Virus record (IMG/VR): IMGVR_UViG_3300022074_000225
Span: 1 to 31,154 of that record
Direction: 5' to 3' (one strand)
Source of the DNA: a virus
Length of the DNA: 31,154 nucleotides
The notes below the pieces were generated by a model that saw only the letters and a program-made list of their open reading frames with translations, was not told the origin of the DNA and ran no database searches. The translations under genes were made by a program, and so were the position numbers. Below are positions 22,931 to 30,615 of this stretch, in pieces (position 1 is the stretch's first letter; each line of letters begins with the position of its first letter).

Positions 22931-25900
22931 GTGAATAATATCTTGGTGAGTAATCCCCTTCCCAGTTCATTGAATGTAGGGTTGCTGGTGAGGGATGATT
23001 AGATTTTATAAATACGCTTAGGTTTGTATTCCTATCGTATACTGGTATTGTATGTATATATCCTGACGCTATTGCTGCTGTACTAGCATTTATATTATCG
23101 TATTCTTTTGATTCTACTGTGTATGTATAGTCAGCTCTACCTTTACGTTGTAATGTAATATCTAATACACCTACATCTCCAAAGTCAAAGTTCATCCTAT
23201 GTAATACAAGAGATCCTCTAGTTTCAGATCTACTCTTATCACCTTCAGCTCTAGTTACAAATACCTTAGGTAACTCTACTTCAAACTCATACTCAAAACC
23301 AATTATTACATCTGTATTAACAGACACATTAGACGTACCAGCTTCGGTCGATGTCTTCCAGTTACCGGGTAGGGTAACTGTTTGGTTAGGAGCTGTACCT
23401 GTGATAGCAGATGCTGGAATATCATAACTCTTACCAGCTGCATCACTTGCTGTTATGCAATACGCAGTTAGTGTACGAGTGCTATAAAATCCTGCACCTA
23501 AAGTAAACGTTGTTACATCATTAACTGTATCATATGTTAGATCAGCTGATGCAAAAGTTTTTTTAGTATCTAAATGTACACGGTTTTCGTCTGGAGGTAC
23601 CCCTATCATAGGAGTTGCTGTTGACAATTTTATGTCAAATTTTTCTAGTGTATATGTAGAACCTGTATTTAATACAACAAAGTATTGATCATCCATCATA
23701 CAATGAAAGACAACATTATTAGGTAATGTCCATCTAAACCATGCAGACTGAGCACGAGTATCACCAGCTTCATAAAACTTATAACCCCATACTTCGTTAG
23801 TTGCTGTATGTAATGTACTATCTACTGCAAACAAAAGAAGTTGATTTTCTGTTGATGAGGTTACATTTGTTAAATTTTGTGGAAATAACTCTGCTATAAT
23901 TTTACTTTGTTCTTGTACTGTCGGAGCACCTCTAGTAGATACATCTGCTATCTCATAGAATCTAGCTTCTCTTGCTGTACTATTTAAGAATCCTATTGTA
24001 GTACCTAATGATACTGGATTACTATCTTCATTAAATGCATATGATGATGCATAACTTATCTTAGCTGTTTCAGGAGTAAGCAACGCTTCAGCTCCAGAAC
24101 TCAGTAAGAACTGTTCACTAGCACTAAATATAACTAAACCTCCTGCATTCTCTACAGCATCAAATAGTTTAGTTGGATATGTAGAACTAGATTGTAAATC
24201 AATAGGGTCAGCATTAGAAATAGCCATAGCTGTTTTTACCCAGAAGTTATAGAAGTCATTTACCCTAGATAAGATAACGTTTTCTGCACTAAGTAAACAT
24301 ATTCTATTTCTAAAGAATATCATTTTCTGAATAGGGTGACCTACAAATGATGGTTCACTATTTGTTAAGTCATCACCTACATCACGTTTACCCCAGTCTG
24401 GATAACTAAATCGGAAGAATCCATTTGTATAGTTAGTAGTACCACCACCATTATTGATAGTTGTATATGTCCCGGGATTGGCTCTCTTAAGCTGTATAGG
24501 CATCGTTGTGTTGTCGAAGGTAGTTGTTATCCCCGGCTCCGCACACTCTTCCCATACGCCCTCTCCGAAGCGAACTGGGTGAACTGTGACGTTCCCACTT
24601 GTTGTACCTGAAGATGCATCTGTTACTGTAAATGTATTTGATGCTACGTTAGCAATCGTATAATATCCATCACTACCATTACCAGACGTTACATCTAAGA
24701 TAACTTGATCGCCATTACTATAGCCATGACCAGTTAAAGTTACTGTTAAAGTAGTACCTGATCTAGCATATGTAGCTGGTTGACTTAAAGGGTTATCGTC
24801 TGTATCTGTTACACCTTCAGCATAAAACTTAAGGTAGTAATCATCCATATCTTCACCACTATTAACTATACGCACAACATAACCATGACGACATACACGT
24901 GGTAAGTCAGCTATATTATTTGCTTCAGTTGTAGTTACAGTCATTAATTGTTTTTCTGGTGACGTTACACCAAACGGTGTAGCTCTATATAAATGTATAC
25001 CATTACCAGAAATTGTTGCTGTAATACCATGACCACTTATAGCATCTAATGTAGTTTTTAAATCACCTAATATACCATTTGCAGACACATGTTCTTCAGC
25101 ATTAGAAGATGTCAAGTCAGGTCTGACCATTGCTACATTAGCTCTGGATATAACGTTTACGTGACTTTTAATTGTGGCTGTAGTGGTAACACCTTTACTT
25201 GATGTATGCTGGTGTGTATCATTAGTTGTCCAACCTTCACCACCAAACTGTAATTTTATATAACATTGGTATGTATCATGGTAGTTATCAACAGTATTAT
25301 CGTTACCATCACTATTTATTTGTGGTGTACAACGTGTATCTAGTTCATATCTAAGGTTACTTTTACCTCCAGAACTTCCGTTAGGAGGTGATGTAGCACC
25401 AATAGCTGTACCTGAATCTACATTAACAGTTTCTCTACCTGCTCCTTTACAGTCACCATTACTGGTACCACTATAGTTTGCGGCGTCATCAATAGAAGCA
25501 ACTGTAATCCCGGTAGCTCTAGGATATGTAACTGTAGAGTTATTAGATGGGTCATAGATATCTAATGCATATTGTTTACCATAAGATATAGTATCTAATG
25601 ATATAAAAGCTTCGTTTAACTGAGGTGGTGATTTATCTTCAGCACCAGTTTTCATTGCTACATTTGTTTTTCTATTAACAAAGAATGTAGTTTCGTTAAT
25701 AGTCATAACCTGTATATCAGAAGATTTTTCATCTGATAATGCAGTATTATCTAAGTAAACTGCTTTTGTATTATTTCCTAATGGATTGTAATCTACAGGT
25801 ATTTCTACACCGTCGCTACATCTCCATATTTTAACTACACCATCTGCACCAACTTGACCTATATACTGTTCTTGATCATTAGTATATATGTTAAACCATT

Positions 25901-26087
25901 TAGTATGTGCAGCTGTTGATGGAGTTATATTATTTACTAATTGACTTCCCGGACGTTTTATAAGTTGCCTTACAACATCAGGAACGCCGTTAACTAAGTC
26001 TACTACTTGTCCCGGAATTTTTTTTTCGTCGGGTTGTGTAGACATACCTAATACGTAACTAGGTACTTTCTGTGTAACACTTGCCAT
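22923..26087 (-). CDS. Tail tubular protein B, T7 gp12-like nozzle (1054 aa)
   Basis: The start 'VPSYVLGMSTQPDEKKIPGQ', then 'LVNGVPDVVRQLIKRPGSQL', is characteristic of T7 gp12-type nozzle proteins (T7: 794 aa). Other typical lines are 'FRNRICLLSAENVILSRVND', 'DLQSSSTYPTKLFDAVENAG' and 'TPETAKISYASSYAFNEDSN'. It closes the tail and gates DNA ejection. The excess length comes partly from an inserted module at about 434-503 (ARSGTTLTVTLTGHGYSNGD through SSGTTSGNVTV) placed between 'YLKFYAEG' and 'GEGVWEECAEPG', which are normally close. The start overlaps the tail tube A stop by one base. Confidence 0.93.
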   Translation of the reverse strand: MASVTQKVPSYVLGMSTQPDEKKIPGQVVDLVNGVPDVVRQLIKRPGSQLVNNITPSTAAHTKWFNIYTNDQEQYIGQVGADGVVKIWRCSDGVEIPVDYNPLGNNTKAVYLDNTALSDEKSSDIQVMTINETTFFVNRKTNVAMKTGAEDKSPPQLNEAFISLDTISYGKQYALDIYDPSNNSTVTYPRATGITVASIDDAANYSGTSNGDCKGAGRETVNVDSGTAIGATSPPNGSSGGKSNLRYELDTRCTPQINSDGNDNTVDNYHDTYQCYIKLQFGGEGWTTNDTHQHTSSKGVTTTATIKSHVNVISRANVAMVRPDLTSSNAEEHVSANGILGDLKTTLDAISGHGITATISGNGIHLYRATPFGVTSPEKQLMTVTTTEANNIADLPRVCRHGYVVRIVNSGEDMDDYYLKFYAEGVTDTDDNPLSQPATYARSGTTLTVTLTGHGYSNGDQVILDVTSGNGSDGYYTIANVASNTFTVTDASSGTTSGNVTVHPVRFGEGVWEECAEPGITTTFDNTTMPIQLKRANPGTYTTINNGGGTTNYTNGFFRFSYPDWGKRDVGDDLTNSEPSFVGHPIQKMIFFRNRICLLSAENVILSRVNDFYNFWVKTAMAISNADPIDLQSSSTYPTKLFDAVENAGGLVIFSASEQFLLSSGAEALLTPETAKISYASSYAFNEDSNPVSLGTTIGFLNSTAREARFYEIADVSTRGAPTVQEQSKIIAELFPQNLTNVTSSTENQLLLFAVDSTLHTATNEVWGYKFYEAGDTRAQSAWFRWTLPNNVVFHCMMDDQYFVVLNTGSTYTLEKFDIKLSTATPMIGVPPDENRVHLDTKKTFASADLTYDTVNDVTTFTLGAGFYSTRTLTAYCITASDAAGKSYDIPASAITGTAPNQTVTLPGNWKTSTEAGTSNVSVNTDVIIGFEYEFEVELPKVFVTRAEGDKSRSETRGSLVLHRMNFDFGDVGVLDITLQRKGRADYTYTVESKEYDNINASTAAIASGYIHTIPVYDRNTNLSVFIKSNHPSPATLHSMNWEGDYSPRYYSRV

Positions 26088-26719
26088 TAACGTCTAAGCA
26101 TTCTATAAGGTTGATAAGATTGATATGCAGAATCATCTGGCCATCCCATAAAGTTATGGTCACCTTGATTGCATTCGTATTCCATACACGCAGCTCTAGC
26201 CTGTGATTCAAAGGTTGACATCATCTTCTGTAGATCACCGTTGGAAACTAATTGTACTGCAGCTCTACCGCAAGCTTTATATATAATATAACGTTGGAAC
26301 GGAGCTGGTATATCTTCAAAATTTAAGAGTCTTACATAATTAAAATAGAAAAAATCATCTTGTGGAAACTCAAATGTATGATTTACTCTATCATATATTT
26401 TCCATAGTCCATCAGAATCTTTTCTTCTAACAAAGTCTCTAGTACGATCCCATGCATCTGCCATGTCTATACGCATAACATCTGCTGGAATAATAAATTT
26501 ATTATCTGTTGTTTTACTTGAATTTTTAATGTGGTATTCTTTATTAAATATCCAACCTTCGCTCTGTACATCTTGATTAGATTCTTTCAATAGGTTGTAT
26601 ACGAATGATACCTCTGGATTCGTAAAATCTAATTGAGATATAGGAGACTGACCGATGCTACCAAGTATAGAGTTTACTGCGGATAGTTCGGTATCGAGTG
26701 TTGTAGTTGTGGTAGTCAT
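26087..26719 (-). CDS. Tail tubular protein A, T7 gp11-like (210 aa)
   Basis: The length matches T7 gp11 (196). 'ELSAVNSILGSIGQSPISQL' near the start and 'EGWIFNKEYH', 'RRKDSDGLWKIYDRVNHTFE' and 'DIPAPFQRYIIYKACGRAA' are typical gatekeeper-protein lines. Twelve copies join the portal to the nozzle. The first seven codons include a run of Thr (MTTTTTTLD). It is the first gene after the intrinsic terminator at 26738-26766, so the gene is either reached by read-through or has its own transcript start; no promoter is evident in the short gap. The next gene (tail tube B) follows with a one-base overlap. Confidence 0.93.
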   Translation of the reverse strand: MTTTTTTLDTELSAVNSILGSIGQSPISQLDFTNPEVSFVYNLLKESNQDVQSEGWIFNKEYHIKNSSKTTDNKFIIPADVMRIDMADAWDRTRDFVRRKDSDGLWKIYDRVNHTFEFPQDDFFYFNYVRLLNFEDIPAPFQRYIIYKACGRAAVQLVSNGDLQKMMSTFESQARAACMEYECNQGDHNFMGWPDDSAYQSYQPYRMLRR

Positions 26720-26737
26720 AGGTTAAGATTTATGAAT

Positions 26738-26766
26738 AAAAAAAAGGGAGGTCGTGAAACCCCCCT
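26738..26766 (-). terminator. Intrinsic terminator after the capsid cluster
   Basis: On the minus strand AGGGGGG (26766-26760) pairs with CCTCCCT (26751-26745), with one G-U pair and an eight-base loop, and eight T residues follow (26738-26745, counting the last stem T). It is the clearest rho-independent terminator in the window. Its place, downstream of capsid and two tiny ORFs and upstream of tail tube A, parallels T7's T-phi terminator after gene 10. Confidence 0.85.
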
Positions 26767-26773
26767 GTATGTG

Positions 26774-26974
26774 TTAAGTATATTGTCCAGAAACAACAGC
26801 ACATGTGTCAACGACACCTGAACTACCGACTGTGTTATATGCTAAACGTAAGTTTTTTGTTGTGGAGGCTACAGCTGATGCTGAACCTGATCCACTTGTA
26901 TCTGAAGGAGATATACGTGTTTCGGTACCTGCACCGCATACACCATATTCTCCAACTGCTGAAGGAGCTGCCAT
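26774..26974 (-). CDS. Short Ser/Ala/Gly-rich ORF (66 aa) between capsid and tail tube A
   Basis: The product begins MAAPSAVGEYGVCGAGTETR and is Ser/Thr/Gly/Ala-rich with a helix-poor, strand-like end (NLRLAYNTVGSSGVVDTCAV). Two cysteines flank the sequence. I do not recognise it. It lies 12 bases after the 55-codon ORF and 7 bases before the terminator hairpin, so it is the last gene of the capsid transcript. Its location suggests a small head or head-tail accessory protein. A mirrored plus-strand frame is present but has no context. Confidence 0.6.
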   Translation of the reverse strand: MAAPSAVGEYGVCGAGTETRISPSDTSGSGSASAVASTTKNLRLAYNTVGSSGVVDTCAVVSGQYT

Positions 26975-26986
26975 AATATTATATTG

Positions 26987-27154
26987 TTAAGAGACTGTTC
27001 CTAGAAGAGAGCTGTCAGAATGCTGTCTCCCATACTCCATAGGAGTTGCAGGATCTTTAGTTACAGACTTATCGACTGTACCGATTCCGCTGAGAGAAGC
27101 ACCGTTACCCTTTACTCTAGTAATAGTCTGTGAAGTTCCGGGTTTTAAAGACAT
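26987..27154 (-). CDS. Short ORF (55 aa) directly after the capsid gene
   Basis: The product begins MSLKPGTSQTITRVKGNGAS and ends PMEYGRQHSDSSLLGTVS. The ATG at 27154 is two bases after the capsid stop and fills the gap to the next ORF, which supports it being real. The sequence is polar with no membrane segment. I do not recognise it; a small head protein is a guess from position. Confidence 0.6.
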   Translation of the reverse strand: MSLKPGTSQTITRVKGNGASLSGIGTVDKSVTKDPATPMEYGRQHSDSSLLGTVS

Positions 27155-27156
27155 GA

Positions 27157-28173
27157 TTAACTACGTGCTGAAGTTAACTCAATAGCACCTGCTGGGTTAA
27201 GTGTTCCTGCACCCATTGCAAGTCTACCTACCATAACGTCACCTTGGTATAAAACAGAAACGTCTCCAGATGTCACCTGAACCTGAGGTCCAACTGCTTC
27301 TACGATTCCAGCTACGTCACGTTGATATATTAAACCACAGTGTGTAGAGAAATCTCCAGAGTAATCGTTGTTTTCACCAGACTGACCAGTTACTGTACCG
27401 GCAAGGAAAGGTAGGTTGTTTGAACGCTTGATAGAAATACCAGCAATTTCAACTAGACCTTCACCAGATGTTAGGTTACCTTGATTGTTACCATAGTCTC
27501 TGTTTAAGATGTTAGAAGAAACCTGTGATACCAAGGCATAGTATTGTCTTGGATTAAGTATCGCAGTACGTCCAGTCTTTGGGAGATTTTTTTCGTCAAG
27601 AACTGCAGCTGCTTCAAAGAAAGCATCTACTAGAGCTTGAGCATTATACTCCTTAGTTACACCTAGCTCGATCTGTGTACCACCGGGTTCTGGTCCGGGT
27701 GATGCTGTGATAGGATGTGCTTCTCTTGCTGCTTTAGCAATAGTTCTAAACACTTTCTTATCATAAGCTTCAGCCAAAGCATGACCGATCTTAGAAGAGA
27801 TCTCTGAGCGTAGAGAGTAATGTGCAAGTGTTTCATCTAAGTCATATACGAATGCAGAACTAATTAATAGGTCATCGCATTGTATAGTTTTCTCAGCTAC
27901 TGGTGGATCACCACTTCCAAGGATAGGCTCCCCGGGTGTATGATACGCCGCTTGCATGCGTCCTGTGAAGATGAATTGTAAACTCTTACCATTCTTCAAG
28001 GTACGTCTTTGCACGGTGTCACGTGCTATAGTTGCTGACTCATAAGCTTTAAATAGCTCTCCTGAGAACAACTTTAAATAGGTTGCGTATTTGGTATCGT
28101 AAGCCTGAGATCCAGCAGTATTAGATACCGCCTTATTCAAAGCACCAATTACGGATTGTGTAGCGTTAGCCAT
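27157..28173 (-). CDS. Major capsid protein, T7 gp10A-like
   Basis: This 338-residue protein has nearly the length of T7 gp10A (345). 'LKLFSGELFKAYESATIARD' then 'GKSLQFIFTGRMQAAYHTPG' and 'KTIQCDDLLISSAFVYDLDE' match the N-arm and E-loop region of T7-type HK97-fold capsids. 'LNPRQYYALVSQ' and 'VGRLAMGAGTLNPAGAIEL' are near the P-domain and C-terminus. It forms the T=7 head. No frameshifted 10B-type extension is seen: the stop is followed at once by a separate ATG ORF. It is preceded by a 180-base structured leader without a clear ribosome-binding site. Confidence 0.95.
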   Translation of the reverse strand: MANATQSVIGALNKAVSNTAGSQAYDTKYATYLKLFSGELFKAYESATIARDTVQRRTLKNGKSLQFIFTGRMQAAYHTPGEPILGSGDPPVAEKTIQCDDLLISSAFVYDLDETLAHYSLRSEISSKIGHALAEAYDKKVFRTIAKAAREAHPITASPGPEPGGTQIELGVTKEYNAQALVDAFFEAAAVLDEKNLPKTGRTAILNPRQYYALVSQVSSNILNRDYGNNQGNLTSGEGLVEIAGISIKRSNNLPFLAGTVTGQSGENNDYSGDFSTHCGLIYQRDVAGIVEAVGPQVQVTSGDVSVLYQGDVMVGRLAMGAGTLNPAGAIELTSARS

Positions 28174-28346
28174 TTTTTAATAAAAATTAAAGGTATATTT
28201 GCTCGTCTCTTTACGTAAAAAGTTGTGAGTCTCAATTGGACTCATTGATATTTGTGGTCTATCCCACCGTCTAGACGGCTAATTGGTATCCTCGTAAGGG
28301 CAAAAAGCCAACGGTGAAGGAGTCCTACTCTGAGGTGCTCCTCCAC
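28174..28346 (-). promoter_or_regulatory. Structured leader upstream of the capsid gene
   Basis: The minus-strand RNA has a 9-bp stem (28314-28346, one G-U pair, 15-base loop) just after the upstream stop. Then CACCGT (28311-28316) can pair with ACGGTG (28265-28270), or instead the perfect palindrome CCGTCTAGACGG (28267-28278) can form. A third stem is TGAGTC/GACTCA (28226-28244). The first stem may be a terminator or processing site. A 22-codon ORF starts inside (ATG at 28245). No known RNA family is recognised. Confidence 0.45.
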
Positions 28347-28355
28347 TTATACTAT

Positions 28356-28835
28356 TTAGAAGCGATAGTACTGAACGCTTGAGCCTTCTAACACTTTAGC
28401 TGCAGTAGCATCAGAAGTGTTCTGAGCAAACTGGAACTTGATGTCGCCAGCTGTTGCACCATTTTCAATAGTACCTGATAGTTGTAAACAACCGTCAGTA
28501 CCAGATGCTGTGATTGCAATAGCACTACCTTCAGCTGTGATGATAGATGCTAGTGCTCCACCAGCGTGGTCGCAACCATTCTGAGCTACACGGTATGTAG
28601 TTAAACTTGCAGGAGTATCAATAAGATACTTGAAGTCTGGTGTAGCTGCTGTGTTGTAGAAGATGTTGTACTTGAAGTTAATCCTCTCGTACTTACCAAC
28701 TCTAAGATCTAGATCTGATACATCTACAAGTGTAGTAGAACTAGCTACTGATACGTCAGCAGTTACAACCTTAGTGATTGGTTCCTGAGCAGAATAAACT
28801 ACTCCACCGCTTGTAGCGTTTGAATTAAAAGCCAT
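28356..28835 (-). CDS. Beta-rich virion structural protein (159 aa), possible head decoration or fiber
   Basis: The C-terminal half reads 'GCLQLSGTIENGATAGDIKF', then 'QFAQNTSDATAAKVLEGSSV' and 'QYYRF'. The G-x-x-x-x-x-x-Q-x-A-Q-N-x-S-x-x-x-x-x-x-V-L-x-G-S-x-x-x-x-x-x line is one I recall from many marine phage structural proteins. N-terminal residues 33-75 show strands (TTLVDVSDLDLRVGKYERIN). No enzymatic motif is seen. It occupies the slot right before the capsid gene, where T7 has scaffolding gp9, but it is beta-rich and short and does not look like a scaffold. A decoration or head fiber role is the best guess. Confidence 0.65.
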   Translation of the reverse strand: MAFNSNATSGGVVYSAQEPITKVVTADVSVASSTTLVDVSDLDLRVGKYERINFKYNIFYNTAATPDFKYLIDTPASLTTYRVAQNGCDHAGGALASIITAEGSAIAITASGTDGCLQLSGTIENGATAGDIKFQFAQNTSDATAAKVLEGSSVQYYRF

Positions 28836-28922
28836 AATAAATTGTTATTAATGTGTCACCGATATGCATGGTTCCGCCATGCTGTTCGGCCATAGTTTAA
28901 CGTGGTTACGCACAGTTGAATA

Positions 28923-28973
28923 CTACTTGTTTCTAGTGTATTCTATGCCACGATATACGTAAGTAACTGTCAT
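28923..28973 (-). CDS. 16-residue 'downstream peptide' with YRG-Y motif, DUF4278-like
   Basis: The ORF encodes MTVTYVYRGIEYTRNK. The start at 28973 is chosen because GGAG (28980-28983) lies six bases upstream; an in-frame ATG at 28985 is nearer the riboswitch and would remove that spacing. The M-x-x-x-Y-x-Y-R-G-x-x-Y pattern is that of the short DUF4278-type peptides found behind Downstream-peptide/glutamine-II RNAs in marine cyanobacteria. The ORF begins 15 bases after the pseudoknot that is proposed to control it. Cellular role is unknown; homologous systems in cyanobacteria belong to nitrogen control. Confidence 0.75.
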   Translation of the reverse strand: MTVTYVYRGIEYTRNK

Positions 28974-28987
28974 AGCTATCTCCATAT

Positions 28988-29041
28988 ACCAAGACCCCGT
29001 TCCATGCCTTGGTGCTCATGCGTCCCGTGAGGGATGAACGG
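28988..29041 (-). promoter_or_regulatory. Glutamine-II (Downstream-peptide motif) riboswitch candidate
   Basis: On the minus strand CCGTTC (29041-29036) pairs with GAACGG (29002-28997) as P1. TCCC-TCAC-GGGA (29034-29023) forms hairpin P2. ACCAAG (29013-29008), in the joining strand, pairs with CTTGGT (28993-28988) downstream of P1, making an H-type pseudoknot. The segments CGTTCATCCC, GGGACGCATGA and GCATGGAACGGGG follow the Downstream-peptide motif, which binds glutamine. The pseudoknot ends 4 bases before the GGAG of the 16-codon ORF, so glutamine binding would be expected to hide the ribosome site. It is 8 bases after the psbA stop. Confidence 0.8.
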
Positions 29042-29049
29042 ACGTAGTG

Positions 29050-30129
29050 TTAACCTATAGCTGGTGCTGTAAGTGCTACGTTTGTTGACTCAGCTGATGC
29101 TAAGTCTAATGGAAAGTTGTGTGCATTTCTTTCGTGCATTACTTCCATACCTAAGTTCTGTCTGTTAACGACGTCTGCCCAAGTAGGTATAACCTTTCCA
29201 TTAACATCAACCACTGACTGGTTAAAGTTAAATCCATTAAGGTTGAATGCCATTGTGCATACACCCATAGATGTTAGCCATATGCCAACAACCGGGAAAG
29301 CACCAAGAAAGAAATGAAGAGCACGAGAGTTATTGAAAGACGCATATTGAAATATTAGTCTACCGAAGTAGCCGTGAGCTGCAACGATGTTGTAAGTCTC
29401 CTCTTCCTGACCAAACTTATAGCCATAGTTCTGCGATACATCTTCTGTTGTTTCTCTAATAAGTGAGGAAGTAACAAGAGATCCGTGCATAGCAGAGAAA
29501 AGAGATCCACCGAATACCCCAGCAACGCCGAGCATGTGGAACGGATGCATAAGGATATTGTGTTCTGCTTGGAATACGAACATGAAGTTAAAAGTACCAG
29601 AAATACCAAGAGGCATACCATCACTGAAACTCCCTTGTCCGAAAGGGTACACTAAAAATACTGCTAGTGCTGCAGATACTGGTGCGGAATAAGCTACGCA
29701 TATCCATGGTCTCATTCCTAATCTATAACTAAGTTCCCATTGACGTCCCATGTAAGATGCTGCACCGATAAGGAAGTGGAAGACAATGAGTTGATAAGGT
29801 CCGCCGTTGTAGAGCCATTCGTCGAGAGTTCCTGCTTCCCAGATTGGGTAGAAGTGTAAGCCGATGGCGTTGGAGCTGGGGACCACTGCTCCTGAGATGA
29901 TGTTGTTACCATATAAAAAAGATCCTGCTACTGGTTCACGTATGCCGTCAATGTCTACAGGAGGTGCAGCAATGAAAGCTAGTATAAAACAAGTAGTGGC
30001 GGTTAAAAGTGCGGGTATCATTAGTACTCCAAACCATCCTACATATAGGCGGTTCTCTGTACTGGTAACCCATGTACAAAAACTTTCCCAATTATTTCGT
30101 TCTTGTTTTTGAAGAGTAATTGTTGCCAT
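29050..30129 (-). CDS. psbA: Photosystem II D1 protein
   Basis: This is a full-length 359-residue D1. Functional residues sit at canonical numbers: Tyr161 (LVYPFG), D170, E189, H190, H198, H215, H252, S264, H272, H332, E333, H337, D342 and A344, so the Mn cluster, Tyr-Z, chlorophyll, iron and QB ligands are intact. The C-terminal extension after A344 ([15 protein letters not shown]) is kept for CtpA cleavage. Residue 130 is Gln, the form associated with the low-light D1:1 type in Synechococcus. In infection it replaces photodamaged host D1 and sustains energy supply. The start overlaps the hli stop by one base. A glutamine riboswitch candidate follows the stop. Confidence 0.99.
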   Translation of the reverse strand: MATITLQKQERNNWESFCTWVTSTENRLYVGWFGVLMIPALLTATTCFILAFIAAPPVDIDGIREPVAGSFLYGNNIISGAVVPSSNAIGLHFYPIWEAGTLDEWLYNGGPYQLIVFHFLIGAASYMGRQWELSYRLGMRPWICVAYSAPVSAALAVFLVYPFGQGSFSDGMPLGISGTFNFMFVFQAEHNILMHPFHMLGVAGVFGGSLFSAMHGSLVTSSLIRETTEDVSQNYGYKFGQEEETYNIVAAHGYFGRLIFQYASFNNSRALHFFLGAFPVVGIWLTSMGVCTMAFNLNGFNFNQSVVDVNGKVIPTWADVVNRQNLGMEVMHERNAHNFPLDLASAESTNVALTAPAIG

Positions 30130-30329
30130 TAAAATATTCCGGGGATGATTTGTCCAGTTGTGATGTAGGCACCGACTGCTGCTACAAATCCGAGCATAGC
30201 TGCCCAGCCGTTAAATCTTTCTGCTTCGTTTGTCATAATAGGGTTTTTGTTTATGGGGTAATTAGGGATAACTCTCGGTGGAGTTTCGTTTGCATGTATG
30301 TTTTGCTTGCCGTATTCGGAAGTAATCAT
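30129..30329 (-). CDS. hli: High-light-inducible protein (Hli/HLIP)
   Basis: The product has 66 residues. The C-terminal 32 hold the HLIP helix: A36-E37-x-x-N40-G41-x-x-A44-M45-x-G47-F48 ([13 protein letters not shown]) then [19 protein letters not shown]37 and N40 are chlorophyll-binding positions of the LHC superfamily. HLIPs protect photosystem II assembly and dissipate excess light energy in thylakoids. The 30-residue N-terminal arm is polar; an internal Met at 32 would give a minimal 35-residue HLIP, but the ATG at 30329 is supported by the gap structure. The gene forms a one-base overlap (TAATG) with psbA, so the two are co-translated. Confidence 0.95.
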   Translation of the reverse strand: MITSEYGKQNIHANETPPRVIPNYPINKNPIMTNEAERFNGWAAMLGFVAAVGAYITTGQIIPGIF

Positions 30330-30357
30330 AGTTGTAATAAGAGTGGTGAAAATACCT

Positions 30358-30387
30358 GTGGCGAGGACGATCGGTTCGGGTCGCCAC
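30358..30387 (-). other. Stem-loop before hli
   Basis: On the minus strand GTGGCGA (30387-30381) pairs perfectly with TCGCCAC (30364-30358) around a 16-base loop containing CGATCG-like halves. The 3' stem arm ends 28 bases before the hli ATG and the 5' arm begins 6 bases after the upstream stop. It may be a processing hairpin or leader structure for hli-psbA. No U-tract follows. Confidence 0.5.
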
Positions 30388-30393
30388 GAAGTA

Positions 30394-30558
30394 CTATTTA
30401 ATTTTTAGTTTGTTCTTCTTTGCAGTTTTAGCTGCTCTCTTGAAGTTCGAGTTTGTGGGAGCACCGGGAGCACCAGCCTTCCTCATTTTCTCGCCAGAGC
30501 CAGCGGCGATACGCTTTCTCTTGGCATGTATGTTTGCGTAGAGTCCGGGTTTAGCCAT
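30394..30558 (-). CDS. Small basic conserved cyanophage protein (54 aa)
   Basis: The product begins MAKPGLYANIHAKRKRIAAG and continues SGEKMRKAGAPGAPTNSNFK with a Lys-rich end. The K-P-G-L-Y-A-N-I-H-A-K-R-x-R-I-x-x-G-S-G-E-x-M-R line is one I recall as strongly conserved in short proteins of cyanophages of several families. No function is known; the charge suggests binding to nucleic acid or head interior. The ATG overlaps the stop of the 18-codon ORF (TAATG). Confidence 0.8.
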   Translation of the reverse strand: MAKPGLYANIHAKRKRIAAGSGEKMRKAGAPGAPTNSNFKRAAKTAKKNKLKIK

Positions 30559-30614
30559 TAGCGTTTACCTTTTCCTCCTTTAGATCCACAGGATCCTTTG
30601 CCTTTGTGTGCCAT
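30558..30614 (-). CDS. 18-residue Gly/Lys ORF
   Basis: The ORF encodes MAHKGKGSCGSKGGKGKR. It starts one base after the stop of the upstream gene and its stop overlaps the next ATG by TAATG, so ribosomes can pass through all three. The composition (Gly/Lys with one Cys) resembles the flanking basic small proteins. The tight coupling argues it is translated; function is unknown. Confidence 0.5.
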   Translation of the reverse strand: MAHKGKGSCGSKGGKGKR

Positions 30615-30615
30615 G

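Noticed and set aside
28356-28835. Scaffolding protein (T7 gp9) in the slot before capsid
   Set aside because: The protein is short and beta-rich with fiber/decoration-type lines; scaffolds are acidic and helical. The scaffold gene is probably outside the window.
28825-28893. 22-codon ORF (MAEQHGGTMHIGDTL...) overlapping the start of the 159-residue gene
   Set aside because: No ribosome-binding site, and it spans a perfect GCATGG/CCATGC hairpin, so the sequence is better explained as leader structure. It was not scored as a gene.
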